The position numbers were made by a program, and so were the translations under genes. From DASQYE01 sp036389315 (lineage in GTDB: Bacteria > Acidobacteriota > Blastocatellia > Pyrinomonadales > Pyrinomonadaceae), in NCBI GenBank assembly GCA_036389315.1, contig DASVQF010000014.1, forward strand, positions 1 through 64,000: a stretch of DNA of 64,000 nucleotides, given 5' to 3'. The notes beneath the pieces were generated by a model. The model made no database searches. It was not told where the DNA came from and saw only the letters and a program-made list of their open reading frames with translations. Below, piece after piece: positions 31,599 through 40,109 of this stretch. Every line of letters starts with the position of its first letter. Position 1 is the first letter of the stretch.

Positions 31599-34085
31599 AT
31601 GAAGAAACAGGATTACAGGAGCGGCTTCGGCCTTCTCGAATCGCTCGGACAGGACGTACGCTATGGGCTAAGGGTTCTGCTGCGTAACCGTGGATTCACG
31701 CTGGCGGCCATCATCACGCTGGCTTTAGGCATCGGGGCCAACACGGCCATCTTCAGCGTCATCTACGGCGTGCTGCTCCGTCCCCTGCCCTATCGCGACG
31801 GGCATCAGCTCGTAGTCATTCATCAGCAGGCGCGCCTCGCCAAGATCAACGACCTCGGCTTCTCCGTCAAAGAAGTCTCAGATTACCGCGACCAGAACAA
31901 GACGCTGGACTCCGTCGTCGAGCATCACTCGATGAACTTCATCCTCTACGGCAGGTCGGAGCCCGAGCGAGTTCAGACGGGAGTCGTCTCCTACAACTTC
32001 TTCGACGTGCTCGGAGTCAAGCCGATCTTGGGCCGCACCTTCACGGCCGACGACGAGCGGCCGGGCGGCGATGCAGTCCTCATCCTGAGCTACAAGTACT
32101 GGCAGCAGAGCCACGCCGCAGACCCGGGAATCGTCGGCAAGGTCTTTCGCATGAACAACCGGGCCCATACAGTGATCGGAGTCCTGCCGCCCATCCCGCA
32201 GTATCCTTCGGAGAGCGATGTCTACATGCCGACCGTGCAGTGCCCCTTTCGCTCGGCCCAAGCCTTTATAGACAATCGCAACTCGCGCATGATGACCGTC
32301 TTCGGCCGCCTCAAGCCAGGCGTCTCGATTGAGCAGGCGCAGGCAGACCTCAGCCACATCGCCTCGAACTTAGAGGCCGCCTACCCGGACTCTTATCCGA
32401 AGAACCAGGGCTACGCGGCGCAGGTCGTCGGCCTCGCACAGGAGTTGACCGAGCGCGCGCGTCCTACGTTCCTGATCCTGCTGGCGACGGCCGGGCTGGT
32501 GCTTTTGATCGCCTGCGCCAACGTCGCCAACCTGAGCCTCGCGCGCGTCCTGCAACGCCAGCATGAAGTCGCCATGCGGACGGCGCTCGGCGCGAGTCGT
32601 GCGCGACTTGTGCGGCAACTGTTGACGGAAAGCACGCTGTTATCTCTTGCAGGCGGCGGCCTCGGCCTGCTGATAGCCTACTGGGGATTGCCGCTGCTGG
32701 TCTCTTTTGCCGCGCGCTTCACTAACCGCACGGCCGAGATTCAGATGGACTTCTCAGTCCTGCTCTTTACGCTGCTCGTCTCCGTCGGCACGGGCCTCGC
32801 CTTCGGCCTCTTTCCGGCGCTCTCTTTTCGCCAGGACGCCAGGCAGAGCCTCGCGGCCGCGCTCAAGGAGGAGGGTGGGCGCTCCACTTCGGGCGCGAAG
32901 AACCGTCTGCGCAGCCTGCTCGTCGTCACTCAGGTCGCCATCTCCTTCACGCTCCTGATCGCGGCGGGCCTGATGCTCCGCAGCCTCATCAAGCTGCAAC
33001 AGGTCAATCCGGGCTTTAATCCCGAACGGGTGCTGGTCATGAGGCTTGCGCCTAATTGGTCTCGGCAGACCACGCCCGAGCAGTTCCGCGAATATTTCCG
33101 CCGCGTGCTCACAAGAGTCAAAGAGCAGCCCGGCGTGCAGTCAGCGGCGCTTTCCTCAACCTACCCGCTCAACCCGCGCGGCATAGCCCGTGGGCCCAAC
33201 CAAGTCAGCATTCAGCTTGAGGGACATCCGCTGATGGACGGACAGCTCGCGCCGCAGGTAGACCCGCGCGCCGTCACGCCCGAATACTTTCAAACCATCG
33301 GCGCTCCGCTCATCCGTGGCCGCCTCTTCACGGAAGAGGACGACGAGAAGGCACAGCAGGTCGCCATCGTCAACGAGTCTGCGGCGCGTCATCGCTGGGG
33401 CGGCGAAGACCCCATCGGCAAACGAGTGACGACGGATAACGGCCAGACCTGGACGACCATCGTCGGCATCATCGGCGATGTCAAGCAGTACGGCTTGGAG
33501 CGCGAGCCGTCGGACGAACTCTATACGCCTGTCGCTCAGACGCCCTTCTCCGGCTTCCTTCTGGTCAAGACGATGTCTGAGCCTATGAACATGGCCCGCC
33601 TGATTCGCGACACTGTGCACCAGGCCGACGCAGACACGGCCATAGACGAAGTCAGGACGCTCGAACAGGTGCGCGAGGATTCCGTAGCCTCTCCGCGCCT
33701 GACGGCCTGGCTGCTCGGTCTCTTCGCGGTGCTCGCGCTCGTGATTACGGCCGCAGGCATTACGGGCGTGATGGCCCTCTCCGTCACACAGCGGACGCGC
33801 GAGATAGGCATTCGCATGGCCCTCGGCGCGACCCGTGGCGGGATTCTCAAGATGGTCATGCGACAGGGCATGACGCTCGTGCTCGTGGGCTTGGCCCTCG
33901 GAGTCGCGGGCGCGCTGGTCATTAACAGGTTGATGACGGCCCTGCTGTTCGCCACGCCGGGAGCCGACCCCGTCACGTTTGCGGCCGTCTCATTCCTGCT
34001 CCTGCTGGTGGCCGGGGCCGCCTGCCTCGTCCCGGCCCTGCGCGCCACGAGCATTGACCCGATGCTGGCCCTGCGCAGTGAATAA
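31599..34085 (+). CDS. ADOP-type permease (duplicated MacB/FtsX-family, acidobacterial orphan permease)
   Basis: An 828-residue membrane protein from ATG 31599, after GCGAGGTG. It starts with the ADOP signature (QDVRYGLRVLLRNRGFTLAA, then LGIGANTAIFSVIYGVLLRP). The first FtsX unit has a periplasmic MacB-PCD-like domain and three helices (about 330-480). A second periplasmic domain and second FtsX unit end the protein (RTREIGIRMALGATRGGIL, then PALRATSIDPMLALRSE). ADOP proteins are abundant in Acidobacteriota; they lack a fixed ATPase partner, as here. Export of peptides, lipids or drugs is inferred from MacB homology. Confidence 0.92.
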   Translation: MKKQDYRSGFGLLESLGQDVRYGLRVLLRNRGFTLAAIITLALGIGANTAIFSVIYGVLLRPLPYRDGHQLVVIHQQARLAKINDLGFSVKEVSDYRDQNKTLDSVVEHHSMNFILYGRSEPERVQTGVVSYNFFDVLGVKPILGRTFTADDERPGGDAVLILSYKYWQQSHAADPGIVGKVFRMNNRAHTVIGVLPPIPQYPSESDVYMPTVQCPFRSAQAFIDNRNSRMMTVFGRLKPGVSIEQAQADLSHIASNLEAAYPDSYPKNQGYAAQVVGLAQELTERARPTFLILLATAGLVLLIACANVANLSLARVLQRQHEVAMRTALGASRARLVRQLLTESTLLSLAGGGLGLLIAYWGLPLLVSFAARFTNRTAEIQMDFSVLLFTLLVSVGTGLAFGLFPALSFRQDARQSLAAALKEEGGRSTSGAKNRLRSLLVVTQVAISFTLLIAAGLMLRSLIKLQQVNPGFNPERVLVMRLAPNWSRQTTPEQFREYFRRVLTRVKEQPGVQSAALSSTYPLNPRGIARGPNQVSIQLEGHPLMDGQLAPQVDPRAVTPEYFQTIGAPLIRGRLFTEEDDEKAQQVAIVNESAARHRWGGEDPIGKRVTTDNGQTWTTIVGIIGDVKQYGLEREPSDELYTPVAQTPFSGFLLVKTMSEPMNMARLIRDTVHQADADTAIDEVRTLEQVREDSVASPRLTAWLLGLFAVLALVITAAGITGVMALSVTQRTREIGIRMALGATRGGILKMVMRQGMTLVLVGLALGVAGALVINRLMTALLFATPGADPVTFAAVSFLLLLVAGAACLVPALRATSIDPMLALRSE

Positions 34086-34571
34086 AAGTCAGTGGCAGCC
34101 CTGCCGTGGTGCGGGCGGTCGTCTCTCGCCGGACGAGTCGGCCCGCGCCCGGCAGACTGCCGCCGACTTTCTTGCAAAATTTTTTGGTATTACTGTTAAT
34201 TGGCCCACCTTCAGAAAAATACTTGTTGACATTTTCCGCCAGTAGGTATTTACTCTGCGCACACTGGAAACCTTTCGACGGCTGAGAACCTCTGTACCGC
34301 ACGCCTGTTGGTTCTTCTAGTGGGCGCCTCGCTCTCGGTTCGTATTAGATCAAAGACATAGGGATAAATTTGCGTGGTTTCCTGCACGCGAGGCCGCCGG
34401 TTTCTCTTCGGGGCAGACCGGGGCCGAAGCGGCGTCGGCTCTGTCTCTTGCCGGGCCGAGTCAACTCAACTGCTTGAAGATTATGCTGTGGGCCCGCGTG
34501 CGCTCTCTCTCTGGGCCCAAGCCCTCATTCGGAAATTATGGCGGCCGCAATCCAGCCGGGGATTAAACGCC
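34086..34571 (+). other. Long intergenic region upstream of the eCIS cluster, with promoter
   Basis: This 486-bp stretch has no convincing gene. Near its start is a partial hairpin (GCGGGC near 34117 with GCCCGC near 34140) followed by TTTCTTGC and AAAATTTTTT, which may terminate the permease transcript. It becomes AT-rich at 34175-34260 and contains TTGACA (34226-34231). TTTACT lies 17 bp downstream (34249-34254), and TATTTA (34247-34252) is an alternative -10. This is the most likely promoter for the regulator and perhaps the whole cluster. It leaves a leader of about 310 bp in which I see no clear motif. Confidence 0.55.
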
Positions 34572-35522
34572 ATGACACAGCTAAAAATCTCTCTCTTCGG
34601 GAAATTCAGTATCGAGTCTGAAGGGCTCTCTTTGAGAGAGCTTGAAAGCTACAAAGTGCAGGAGTTTTTCTGCTACCTCTTACTGCACCGCACGCGCCCG
34701 CACGCCCGCGAGACCTTAGCCAACCTCTTGTGGGGCGACAGCACTACGGCCCAATCGAAGAAATATCTCCGTCAGGCTTTGTGGCAGCTACAGAACACCC
34801 TCGCCCAGGAGGACGCCCCCGAAGCGGAGCGTTTCCTGCTGGTCGAGCCCGATTGGATTCGGCTCAACATGCGCTCCGACATCTGGCTCGACATAGAGGT
34901 TTTCGAGCAGGCTTTCGCGCTCGTGCGCGGCCGTCCCAGCCATAGCCTGAGCGCCGAGGACGTGATGATTTTAAAGGAGGCCGTCGCGCTCTACCGTGGA
35001 GATTTGCTCGAAGGCTCTTACCAGGACTGGTGTCTGTATGAGCGCGAGCGGTTGCAGCACATGTACATGGTGCTGCTGGACAAGATCACGGGCTTCTGCG
35101 AACGCGAGCAGGATTACGAGACGGGCCTCAACTATGCCACGGTCATCATGCGTTACGACCGGGCGCGGGAGTGCACGCATAGAAGGTTGATGCGCCTCTA
35201 TTATCTGGCGGGCGACAGGACATCCGCGCTCAGGCAGTACGAGCGGTGCGTGACGGCGCTGCGCGAAGAACTCGGCGTCAAACCGGCCCGCCGCACAGTG
35301 GAGCTTTATGAACAGATTCGCCGGGACGCTTTCGTCGTGGGCCCAGCGCCCTCCTCGGCTCAGTCTCGGCCTGCGCCAACGGCCGTCGAGACCGCGAGCC
35401 CTGCGAGCCTGCCCGAAGTGATCGTCCGGCTCAGAGAGCTACAGTCACTCCTGACCGAGATTCATCGCCAGGTTCAGCAGGAGATCAAGACGGCCGAGCT
35501 GGTCTTCAACCGCTGGCAATAA
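34572..35522 (+). CDS. SARP/BTAD-type transcriptional regulator heading the eCIS cluster
   Basis: A 316-residue protein from ATG 34572. Residues 1-95 are an OmpR-like winged helix (LKISLFGKFSIESEGLSLRE, then LLLHRTRPHARETLANLLWG). Residues 97-245 are a bacterial transcriptional activation domain of TPR-like helices (DIWLDIEVFEQAF, LYRGDLLEGSYQDWCLYERE, RECTHRRLMRLYYLAGDRTS ALRQY). A Pro/Ala linker and a C-terminal coiled coil (LRELQSLLTEIHRQVQQEI) follow. SARP proteins activate linked gene clusters in other bacteria, so it is the likely activator of the eCIS genes that start 200 bp downstream. The upstream in-frame extension to 34374 lacks coding character. Confidence 0.85.
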   Translation: MTQLKISLFGKFSIESEGLSLRELESYKVQEFFCYLLLHRTRPHARETLANLLWGDSTTAQSKKYLRQALWQLQNTLAQEDAPEAERFLLVEPDWIRLNMRSDIWLDIEVFEQAFALVRGRPSHSLSAEDVMILKEAVALYRGDLLEGSYQDWCLYERERLQHMYMVLLDKITGFCEREQDYETGLNYATVIMRYDRARECTHRRLMRLYYLAGDRTSALRQYERCVTALREELGVKPARRTVELYEQIRRDAFVVGPAPSSAQSRPAPTAVETASPASLPEVIVRLRELQSLLTEIHRQVQQEIKTAELVFNRWQ

Positions 35523-35556
35523 AGCTCACATCCGGAAAAATTTTCTCTCAAAAAAT

Positions 35557-35610
35557 TGGGCCCGAGACGCTGCGGCAGACGCTCGAAAGACGCTGCCCGG
35601 CTCGGGCCCA
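35557..35610. terminator. Hairpin between the regulator and the eCIS structural genes
   Basis: TGGGCCCGAG (35557-35566) pairs perfectly with CTCGGGCCCA (35601-35610) over a 34-nt loop that itself contains repeats of ACGCTGC. No T-run follows. It may set the level of read-through from the regulator into the cluster. Confidence 0.5.
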
Positions 35611-35729
35611 TGCGATGCTCCGCGGCGAACTCTCTCGCAAGGGGTTTGCCGAAGGGTCTTACTGCATCCGCGCACAGAGCGAAAACCTACTTGCCGAAAG
35701 AGAGCATAGTCGCCGAGCCGGAGGCCCCC

Positions 35730-35984
35730 GTGACCTTTTATGAGTCCAGTACACACTCTTTCATCGTCAAAATCTGGCTCGAAGAACGGGCGAACGAATC
35801 GGAACCACTGACTTGGCGAGGCCACATTACGCACGTGCCCAGCGGCAAGCGTCGTTACCTGAGAGACCTGGACGAAGTGACCGGCTTCATCGCCCTCTTC
35901 CTGCAAGGCATGGGCGTGCAGCTAGGCAAGTGCTGGCGGGCCAGGCAATGGCTGATGCACCTGGGGCGGCCAGGGCGAGGCTGA
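35730..35984 (+). CDS. Small eCIS-associated hypothetical protein
   Basis: An 84-residue protein of simple layout: FIVKIWLEERANESEPLTWR, then GHITHVPSGKRRYLRDLDEV and TGFIALFLQGMGV, ending in a basic tail. GTG 35730 is chosen because GGAGG lies 5 nt upstream; the open frame extends further up but without coding character. Short proteins with a W-R-G-H-I-T-H-V-P-S-G core are, in my recollection, found near phage-tail-like clusters in several phyla. The function is unknown. It is the first gene after the regulator and reads in the same direction as the structural genes. Confidence 0.6.
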   Translation: MTFYESSTHSFIVKIWLEERANESEPLTWRGHITHVPSGKRRYLRDLDEVTGFIALFLQGMGVQLGKCWRARQWLMHLGRPGRG

Positions 35985-36023
35985 CTTTCCGAAAAGCTCT
36001 TCCCTGAAGAGAAGGGGCCGACA

Positions 36024-36632
36024 TTGGCTACTTATCACGCGATTGCTGCCACGGGCCAGGCCATCATCAGTCTGCTGGCCGACGCCGCGAAGGAGACGGA
36101 ATTCGCCGGAGTCAGTTTCGCGCTCTACCAGGCGAGCAGCTTTCAGAAGCCGATGGAAGAGGGCATCTCGCTCTACCTCTATCGCATGAGCATCAACGCC
36201 ATGGGCCGCAATCAGCCGCCGCCCGTTGGGCCCGTGGGCCAGCCGACGCGCCCCGTGCTGCCGCTCGACCTGCATTACCTGCTGACGGCCTGGGCTTCGA
36301 CGGCCGCGCGCCAGCAGCTTCTCCTGGGCTGGGCCATGCGCGTGCTGGAAGACACTCCCATCTTGCCGTCGGGCCTCTTGAATCAGAACCATTTCGCCCC
36401 GGCCCCCGGCACTTTTCGCCCGCAGGAGCACGTTGAACTGGTCTGGGAGCAACTCTCCATACAGGACATGGCGAGCATCTGGGAGGTTTACAAACCGAAC
36501 CAGCAGATTGCGCAGCAGCTCTCCGTGACCTACGCGGCGCGCATGCTGGCGATTGAATCTACTGAGCCGCTCGTAGCGGCGCGGGAAGTCCAGACGAGGG
36601 CCTTCGAGGTGGGAACGGTGACTGTCAAATGA
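36024..36632 (+). CDS. DUF4255-family protein (Pvc16/Afp16-like tube cap)
   Basis: A 202-residue protein from TTG 36024. It has the DUF4255 layout: ATGQAIISLLADAAKETEFA at the start, a SLYLYRMSINAMGRN strand, PLDLHYLLTAWASTAARQQL and the C-terminal TYAARMLAIESTEPL. In eCIS particles this protein caps the distal end of the tube and sheath and limits their length. It is found in nearly all eCIS clusters. Its stop overlaps the next start by 4 bp (ATGA at 36629), so the two are coupled. Confidence 0.88.
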   Translation: MATYHAIAATGQAIISLLADAAKETEFAGVSFALYQASSFQKPMEEGISLYLYRMSINAMGRNQPPPVGPVGQPTRPVLPLDLHYLLTAWASTAARQQLLLGWAMRVLEDTPILPSGLLNQNHFAPAPGTFRPQEHVELVWEQLSIQDMASIWEVYKPNQQIAQQLSVTYAARMLAIESTEPLVAAREVQTRAFEVGTVTVK

Positions 36633-37546
36633 CCGCTCTGCTCTATCAATTCAAGCCCTTAGACCATCTCCGGATGGTCGCGCCTCTGGGCCTGCGCTTC
36701 TGGGACAGGGTGACGGAGCGGGCAGTCTCGGACGGCCTGGCGGTGACGGCTTACCCGCAGGGCCAACCCGACTCGGCTCGCCGCGTGCAGGCGCGCACGA
36801 GCTACTCGGGAGTCTACGTCTTTCAACATCTGCCGGGGATGCAGGCGGCCGAAGCGGGCGAAGGCGATACGGCTTACTGGCAGAGCCCGCCCGTGAGCCG
36901 TCCTTTCGTCATAGAGGTCGTTGACCTTGAGCGCCGCTTCCAATCTTTCCTGCTCGACGCACAGCTTCCCCATCGCGGCCTCTTTGAAGTGGAATGCGGC
37001 ATAGTCGAGTCGCCGCCACTCTCTGCGCCTGCGACCGTGCCGCTCTTTTCCGCCGCCTCGCGGCCCACACCCGGAGCTATGGCAGTGCTGCGCGCAGACC
37101 TGTGGGACGTGCTTGCTGAGCGGCCCGCCGCCTGGGCCATCTTGAGGGCGCACGTCCCCGGACAGCGCCCATTGACGGCCGTGGCCGACGAGCAGGGACG
37201 CCTGGCCCTCTTTTTCCCTTACCCGGAGCCGGAAGATTTGCTGCCCGAGTCGCCGCTTGCGACAGGAACCTCGCTCATGCAGCAGCAGTGGACTATCCAG
37301 TTGGAGGCCGCCTACGACCGTCTTGAGCCAGCAGCTTTCACCGAGCGCGGCCGTCTGGCTTTACAGGAATTGTGCGCCATCGTCTCTCAATCGGAGGCGA
37401 CCCTTTGGGGGGACGCCTCGCCTGCCGAAGCGTTGACCGAGTGTACGCTCAGTTACGGGCAAGAGACCATCTTGCGATCACAAAGCACAACCGATCCGAC
37501 CCCGCCATCGGTACTGCTGATTACCCCGGCGGGCTCACCGCCCTGA
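36629..37546 (+). CDS. eCIS-associated protein of unknown function
   Basis: A 305-residue protein of mainly beta character: FKPLDHLRMVAPLGLRFWDR, YSGVYVFQHLPGM, then a carboxypeptidase-regulatory-like stretch RPLTAVADEQGRLALFFPYP. It has no signal peptide or membrane helix. It is coupled to the DUF4255 gene by overlapping ATGA and lies 19 bp before the sheath gene. Its position suggests a cap or sheath-associated structural protein. I do not recognise a named family. Confidence 0.65.
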   Translation: MTALLYQFKPLDHLRMVAPLGLRFWDRVTERAVSDGLAVTAYPQGQPDSARRVQARTSYSGVYVFQHLPGMQAAEAGEGDTAYWQSPPVSRPFVIEVVDLERRFQSFLLDAQLPHRGLFEVECGIVESPPLSAPATVPLFSAASRPTPGAMAVLRADLWDVLAERPAAWAILRAHVPGQRPLTAVADEQGRLALFFPYPEPEDLLPESPLATGTSLMQQQWTIQLEAAYDRLEPAAFTERGRLALQELCAIVSQSEATLWGDASPAEALTECTLSYGQETILRSQSTTDPTPPSVLLITPAGSPP

Positions 37547-37565
37547 ACAGGCTAAGGAGGAAGTA

Positions 37566-39554
37566 ATGCCGGAATATTTAGCTCCCGGAGTGTATGTAGA
37601 GGAAACCTCTTTCCGCTCCAAATCGATTGAAGGTGTCAGCACCACCACGACCGGCTTTATTGGCCCAACGCGTTATGGCCCGCTTGATCTGGAGCCGGAC
37701 ATTGTGACCAGTCTGGGAGATTTCGCGCTCGTCTACGGCGACGGAGAGCAACTGGACTTCGAGGACGTGGGGCTGATGCACAATTACACCTGGCACGCGG
37801 TGCGCGCCTTCTTTGAAGAGGGCGGCAAGCGGCTCTACGTCGTCCGCACCTTCCTGGAAGGCGCAGACGACGGCATCGCGCGCGCTCAAGTCCCGACGGG
37901 CACGACCGAAGACCCGAACGCCGACGCGGAAGACCTCATTGAGGAACGCTTCCCCGATGCGATTCACGTGCGGGCACGCTTTCCCGGCCAGATGGGCAAT
38001 CGCCGCGTGCGCTTCACCCTGAGCCTGAGCCAGAACGTGCTCAGCTTCCAGGACGGCGAGCCCTCTGTGGGCGCGCTGCAAGACAACGACGTGGTCTGGA
38101 TCAGCGACCAGACGAGCCCCATCTCAAGCCCGCCCGGCGCAGGCAAGCTCTATCGCGCCACCAAGACCTACGACACTCTGAAGAAGAAAGACTCCTGGAG
38201 TTTTTCCGACCTTGCCACCTCGCCGAGCGAGCTGCTGCTCGGAGGACAGAACGCTTCTCCTCCTTCAGACCTCTTCAACGGAGACCAGATTCGCATCGTC
38301 AGCTTGACGGTCACAGTCTTTCCCGTCGAGACCAAGGGAGGCGTCGCCGGAGTGCCGGGCGTGTGGGGCGGTCTCGCCCTAGACCCGTCGCATACGCAGT
38401 TCGGTGCGCCCGACTCTTTCACTGCCAAGTTCGGCGATCCGCCGACGAGTCGCGCTCTGGCGCGCACGCTGCCCATCAGTATCAGCCTCGGCGCGAACAT
38501 CACCAACGGCCTTGAGGTCATAGCGGCACTCAACCAGGCTTCCATCGCCGAGGGTAATGTGGACGGCTTTCTCTCTGCGCTCGCCGACGAGGAAGCGAGC
38601 GAGGCCGACCGCTCCTTCGAGATCACGCTCGAAGGGGGCAACGACGGCAATCGCCCCACCGCCACCGAATACGAGGGCACGGACGATCCGAACCAGAGTT
38701 TTAAGACGGGCCTCAAAGCCTTCGAGGACATCGAAGACATTTCGATCATCGCGGCTCCCGGCTCAAGCTTCGGCGGCGAGACGCCCGGCTACCAGACCAA
38801 CACCGCGACCATTCAAAACCTGCTCATCTCTCATGCCAGCCGCATGCGTTATCGCATAGCCGTGCTCGACTCGGCCGACGGCCAGAGCATAGCGCAGGTA
38901 CGTGCCATGCGGGCCAAGATGGATTCCACCTACGCGGCCCTTTATTACCCGTGGGTGCGCATCCTCGACCCCATCACGCGGCAGGAGATTTACCTTCCGC
39001 CGTCGGGCTTTATTTCGGGCATCTACGCGCGCAACGATGTCAACCGCGCCGTCTACAAAGCGCCCGCCAACGAGGTCATCAACCTCGCCCTCGGCTTCGA
39101 GACGATGATTAGCCGTGGCCAGCAGGAAGTCCTCAACCCCGAAGGCATCAACTGCCTGCGATTCTTCGAGGGCCGGGGCTTTCGCGTCTGGGGCGCGCGC
39201 ACCATCAGCTCAGACCCCGAGTGGAAGTACGTCAACCTGCGCCGCTACTTCGCCTACCTTGAGCACTCGATTGATCGCGGGACGCAGTGGGCCGTGTTTG
39301 AGCCGAACGGCTCCGCTCTGTGGGCCAACGTGCGCCTCACGATTCAGGACTTTCTCTTCAACGAGTGGTTCAACGGGGCGCTCCTGGGCGACAAGCCCGA
39401 CCAGGCTTACTTCGTGCGCTGCGACCGCACGACCATGACGCAGAACGACCTGGACAACGGCCGCCTGGTCTGCCTCATCGGCGTCGCACCCTTGAGGCCC
39501 GCAGAGTTCGTCATCTTCCGCATCGGCCAGTGGACTGCTGACCGCAAGGCATGA
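37566..39554 (+). CDS. Contractile tail sheath protein (Pvc2-4-like)
   Basis: A 662-residue sheath subunit with AGGAGG 5 nt before ATG 37566. The N-terminus has the sheath opening YLAPGVYVEETSFRSKSIEG, then TTTTGFIGPTRYGP. The middle is variable. The C-terminal domain has SPPSGFISGIYARND-like residues (FISGIYARNDVNRAVYKAPA), a GINCLRFFEGRGFRVWGART strand, WKYVNLRRYFAYLEHSI and AYFVRCDRTTMTQNDL. These are typical of T4 gp18/T6SS-like sheaths, which contract to drive the inner tube. Sheath gene followed by tube gene is the usual order. Confidence 0.95.
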   Translation: MPEYLAPGVYVEETSFRSKSIEGVSTTTTGFIGPTRYGPLDLEPDIVTSLGDFALVYGDGEQLDFEDVGLMHNYTWHAVRAFFEEGGKRLYVVRTFLEGADDGIARAQVPTGTTEDPNADAEDLIEERFPDAIHVRARFPGQMGNRRVRFTLSLSQNVLSFQDGEPSVGALQDNDVVWISDQTSPISSPPGAGKLYRATKTYDTLKKKDSWSFSDLATSPSELLLGGQNASPPSDLFNGDQIRIVSLTVTVFPVETKGGVAGVPGVWGGLALDPSHTQFGAPDSFTAKFGDPPTSRALARTLPISISLGANITNGLEVIAALNQASIAEGNVDGFLSALADEEASEADRSFEITLEGGNDGNRPTATEYEGTDDPNQSFKTGLKAFEDIEDISIIAAPGSSFGGETPGYQTNTATIQNLLISHASRMRYRIAVLDSADGQSIAQVRAMRAKMDSTYAALYYPWVRILDPITRQEIYLPPSGFISGIYARNDVNRAVYKAPANEVINLALGFETMISRGQQEVLNPEGINCLRFFEGRGFRVWGARTISSDPEWKYVNLRRYFAYLEHSIDRGTQWAVFEPNGSALWANVRLTIQDFLFNEWFNGALLGDKPDQAYFVRCDRTTMTQNDLDNGRLVCLIGVAPLRPAEFVIFRIGQWTADRKA

Positions 39555-39618
39555 GCTTTTCGCCAAAGAGAGAGCGCAAGATTTAACTGTCCCCCCTTGA
39601 GGGACGAGGAGAACCGCA

Positions 39619-40071
39619 ATGGCTGTACAGAGAGACAATCCTTATTCGCAGTTCAACTTCACAGTTGACCTGAACCTCGGCACGGGCGTTCGCGCGGGCT
39701 TTCAGGAATGCAGCGGCATAGGCATGGAAGTGGCCGTCGCAGAGTACCGCACGGGAGCCGACCCGACCAACAACGTGCGCAAGGTGACGGGTCTCAACAA
39801 GGCCACGGACGTGACGCTCAAGCGCGGGGTGATCGGAGCCCTTGACCTCTACAAGTGGCTGAGCGACATACGCGACGGCAGCAACAACGGCATTCGCAAC
39901 GTCACCGTCGGCTTGATGAGCGAAGACCGCACGAACACAGAGCCCGTCATGACCTGGCGACTCTTGAATGCGCGCATCATCAAGTACACGAGCGGGCCCT
40001 TTAATGCTAAAGGCAATGACGTGGCGATGGAAGAGATGGTGCTGGCCTACGAGCGTTTAGAGATGGCTTAA
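39619..40071 (+). CDS. Contractile tail tube protein (gp19/Hcp-like)
   Basis: A 150-residue protein with GAGGAG before ATG 39619. It has the tube-family layout: NPYSQFNFTVDLNLGTGVRA, then GFQECSGIGMEVAVAEYRTG, KATDVTLKRGVIGALDLYKW and the C-terminal EEMVLAYERLEMA. Stacked hexamers form the rigid tube pushed by the sheath. It is one of two tube genes here; the other is at 43468. Confidence 0.94.
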   Translation: MAVQRDNPYSQFNFTVDLNLGTGVRAGFQECSGIGMEVAVAEYRTGADPTNNVRKVTGLNKATDVTLKRGVIGALDLYKWLSDIRDGSNNGIRNVTVGLMSEDRTNTEPVMTWRLLNARIIKYTSGPFNAKGNDVAMEEMVLAYERLEMA

Positions 40072-40109
40072 GCCCGACCGAGTCGTCTTCCGAGATGGAG
40101 TAAATCGTT

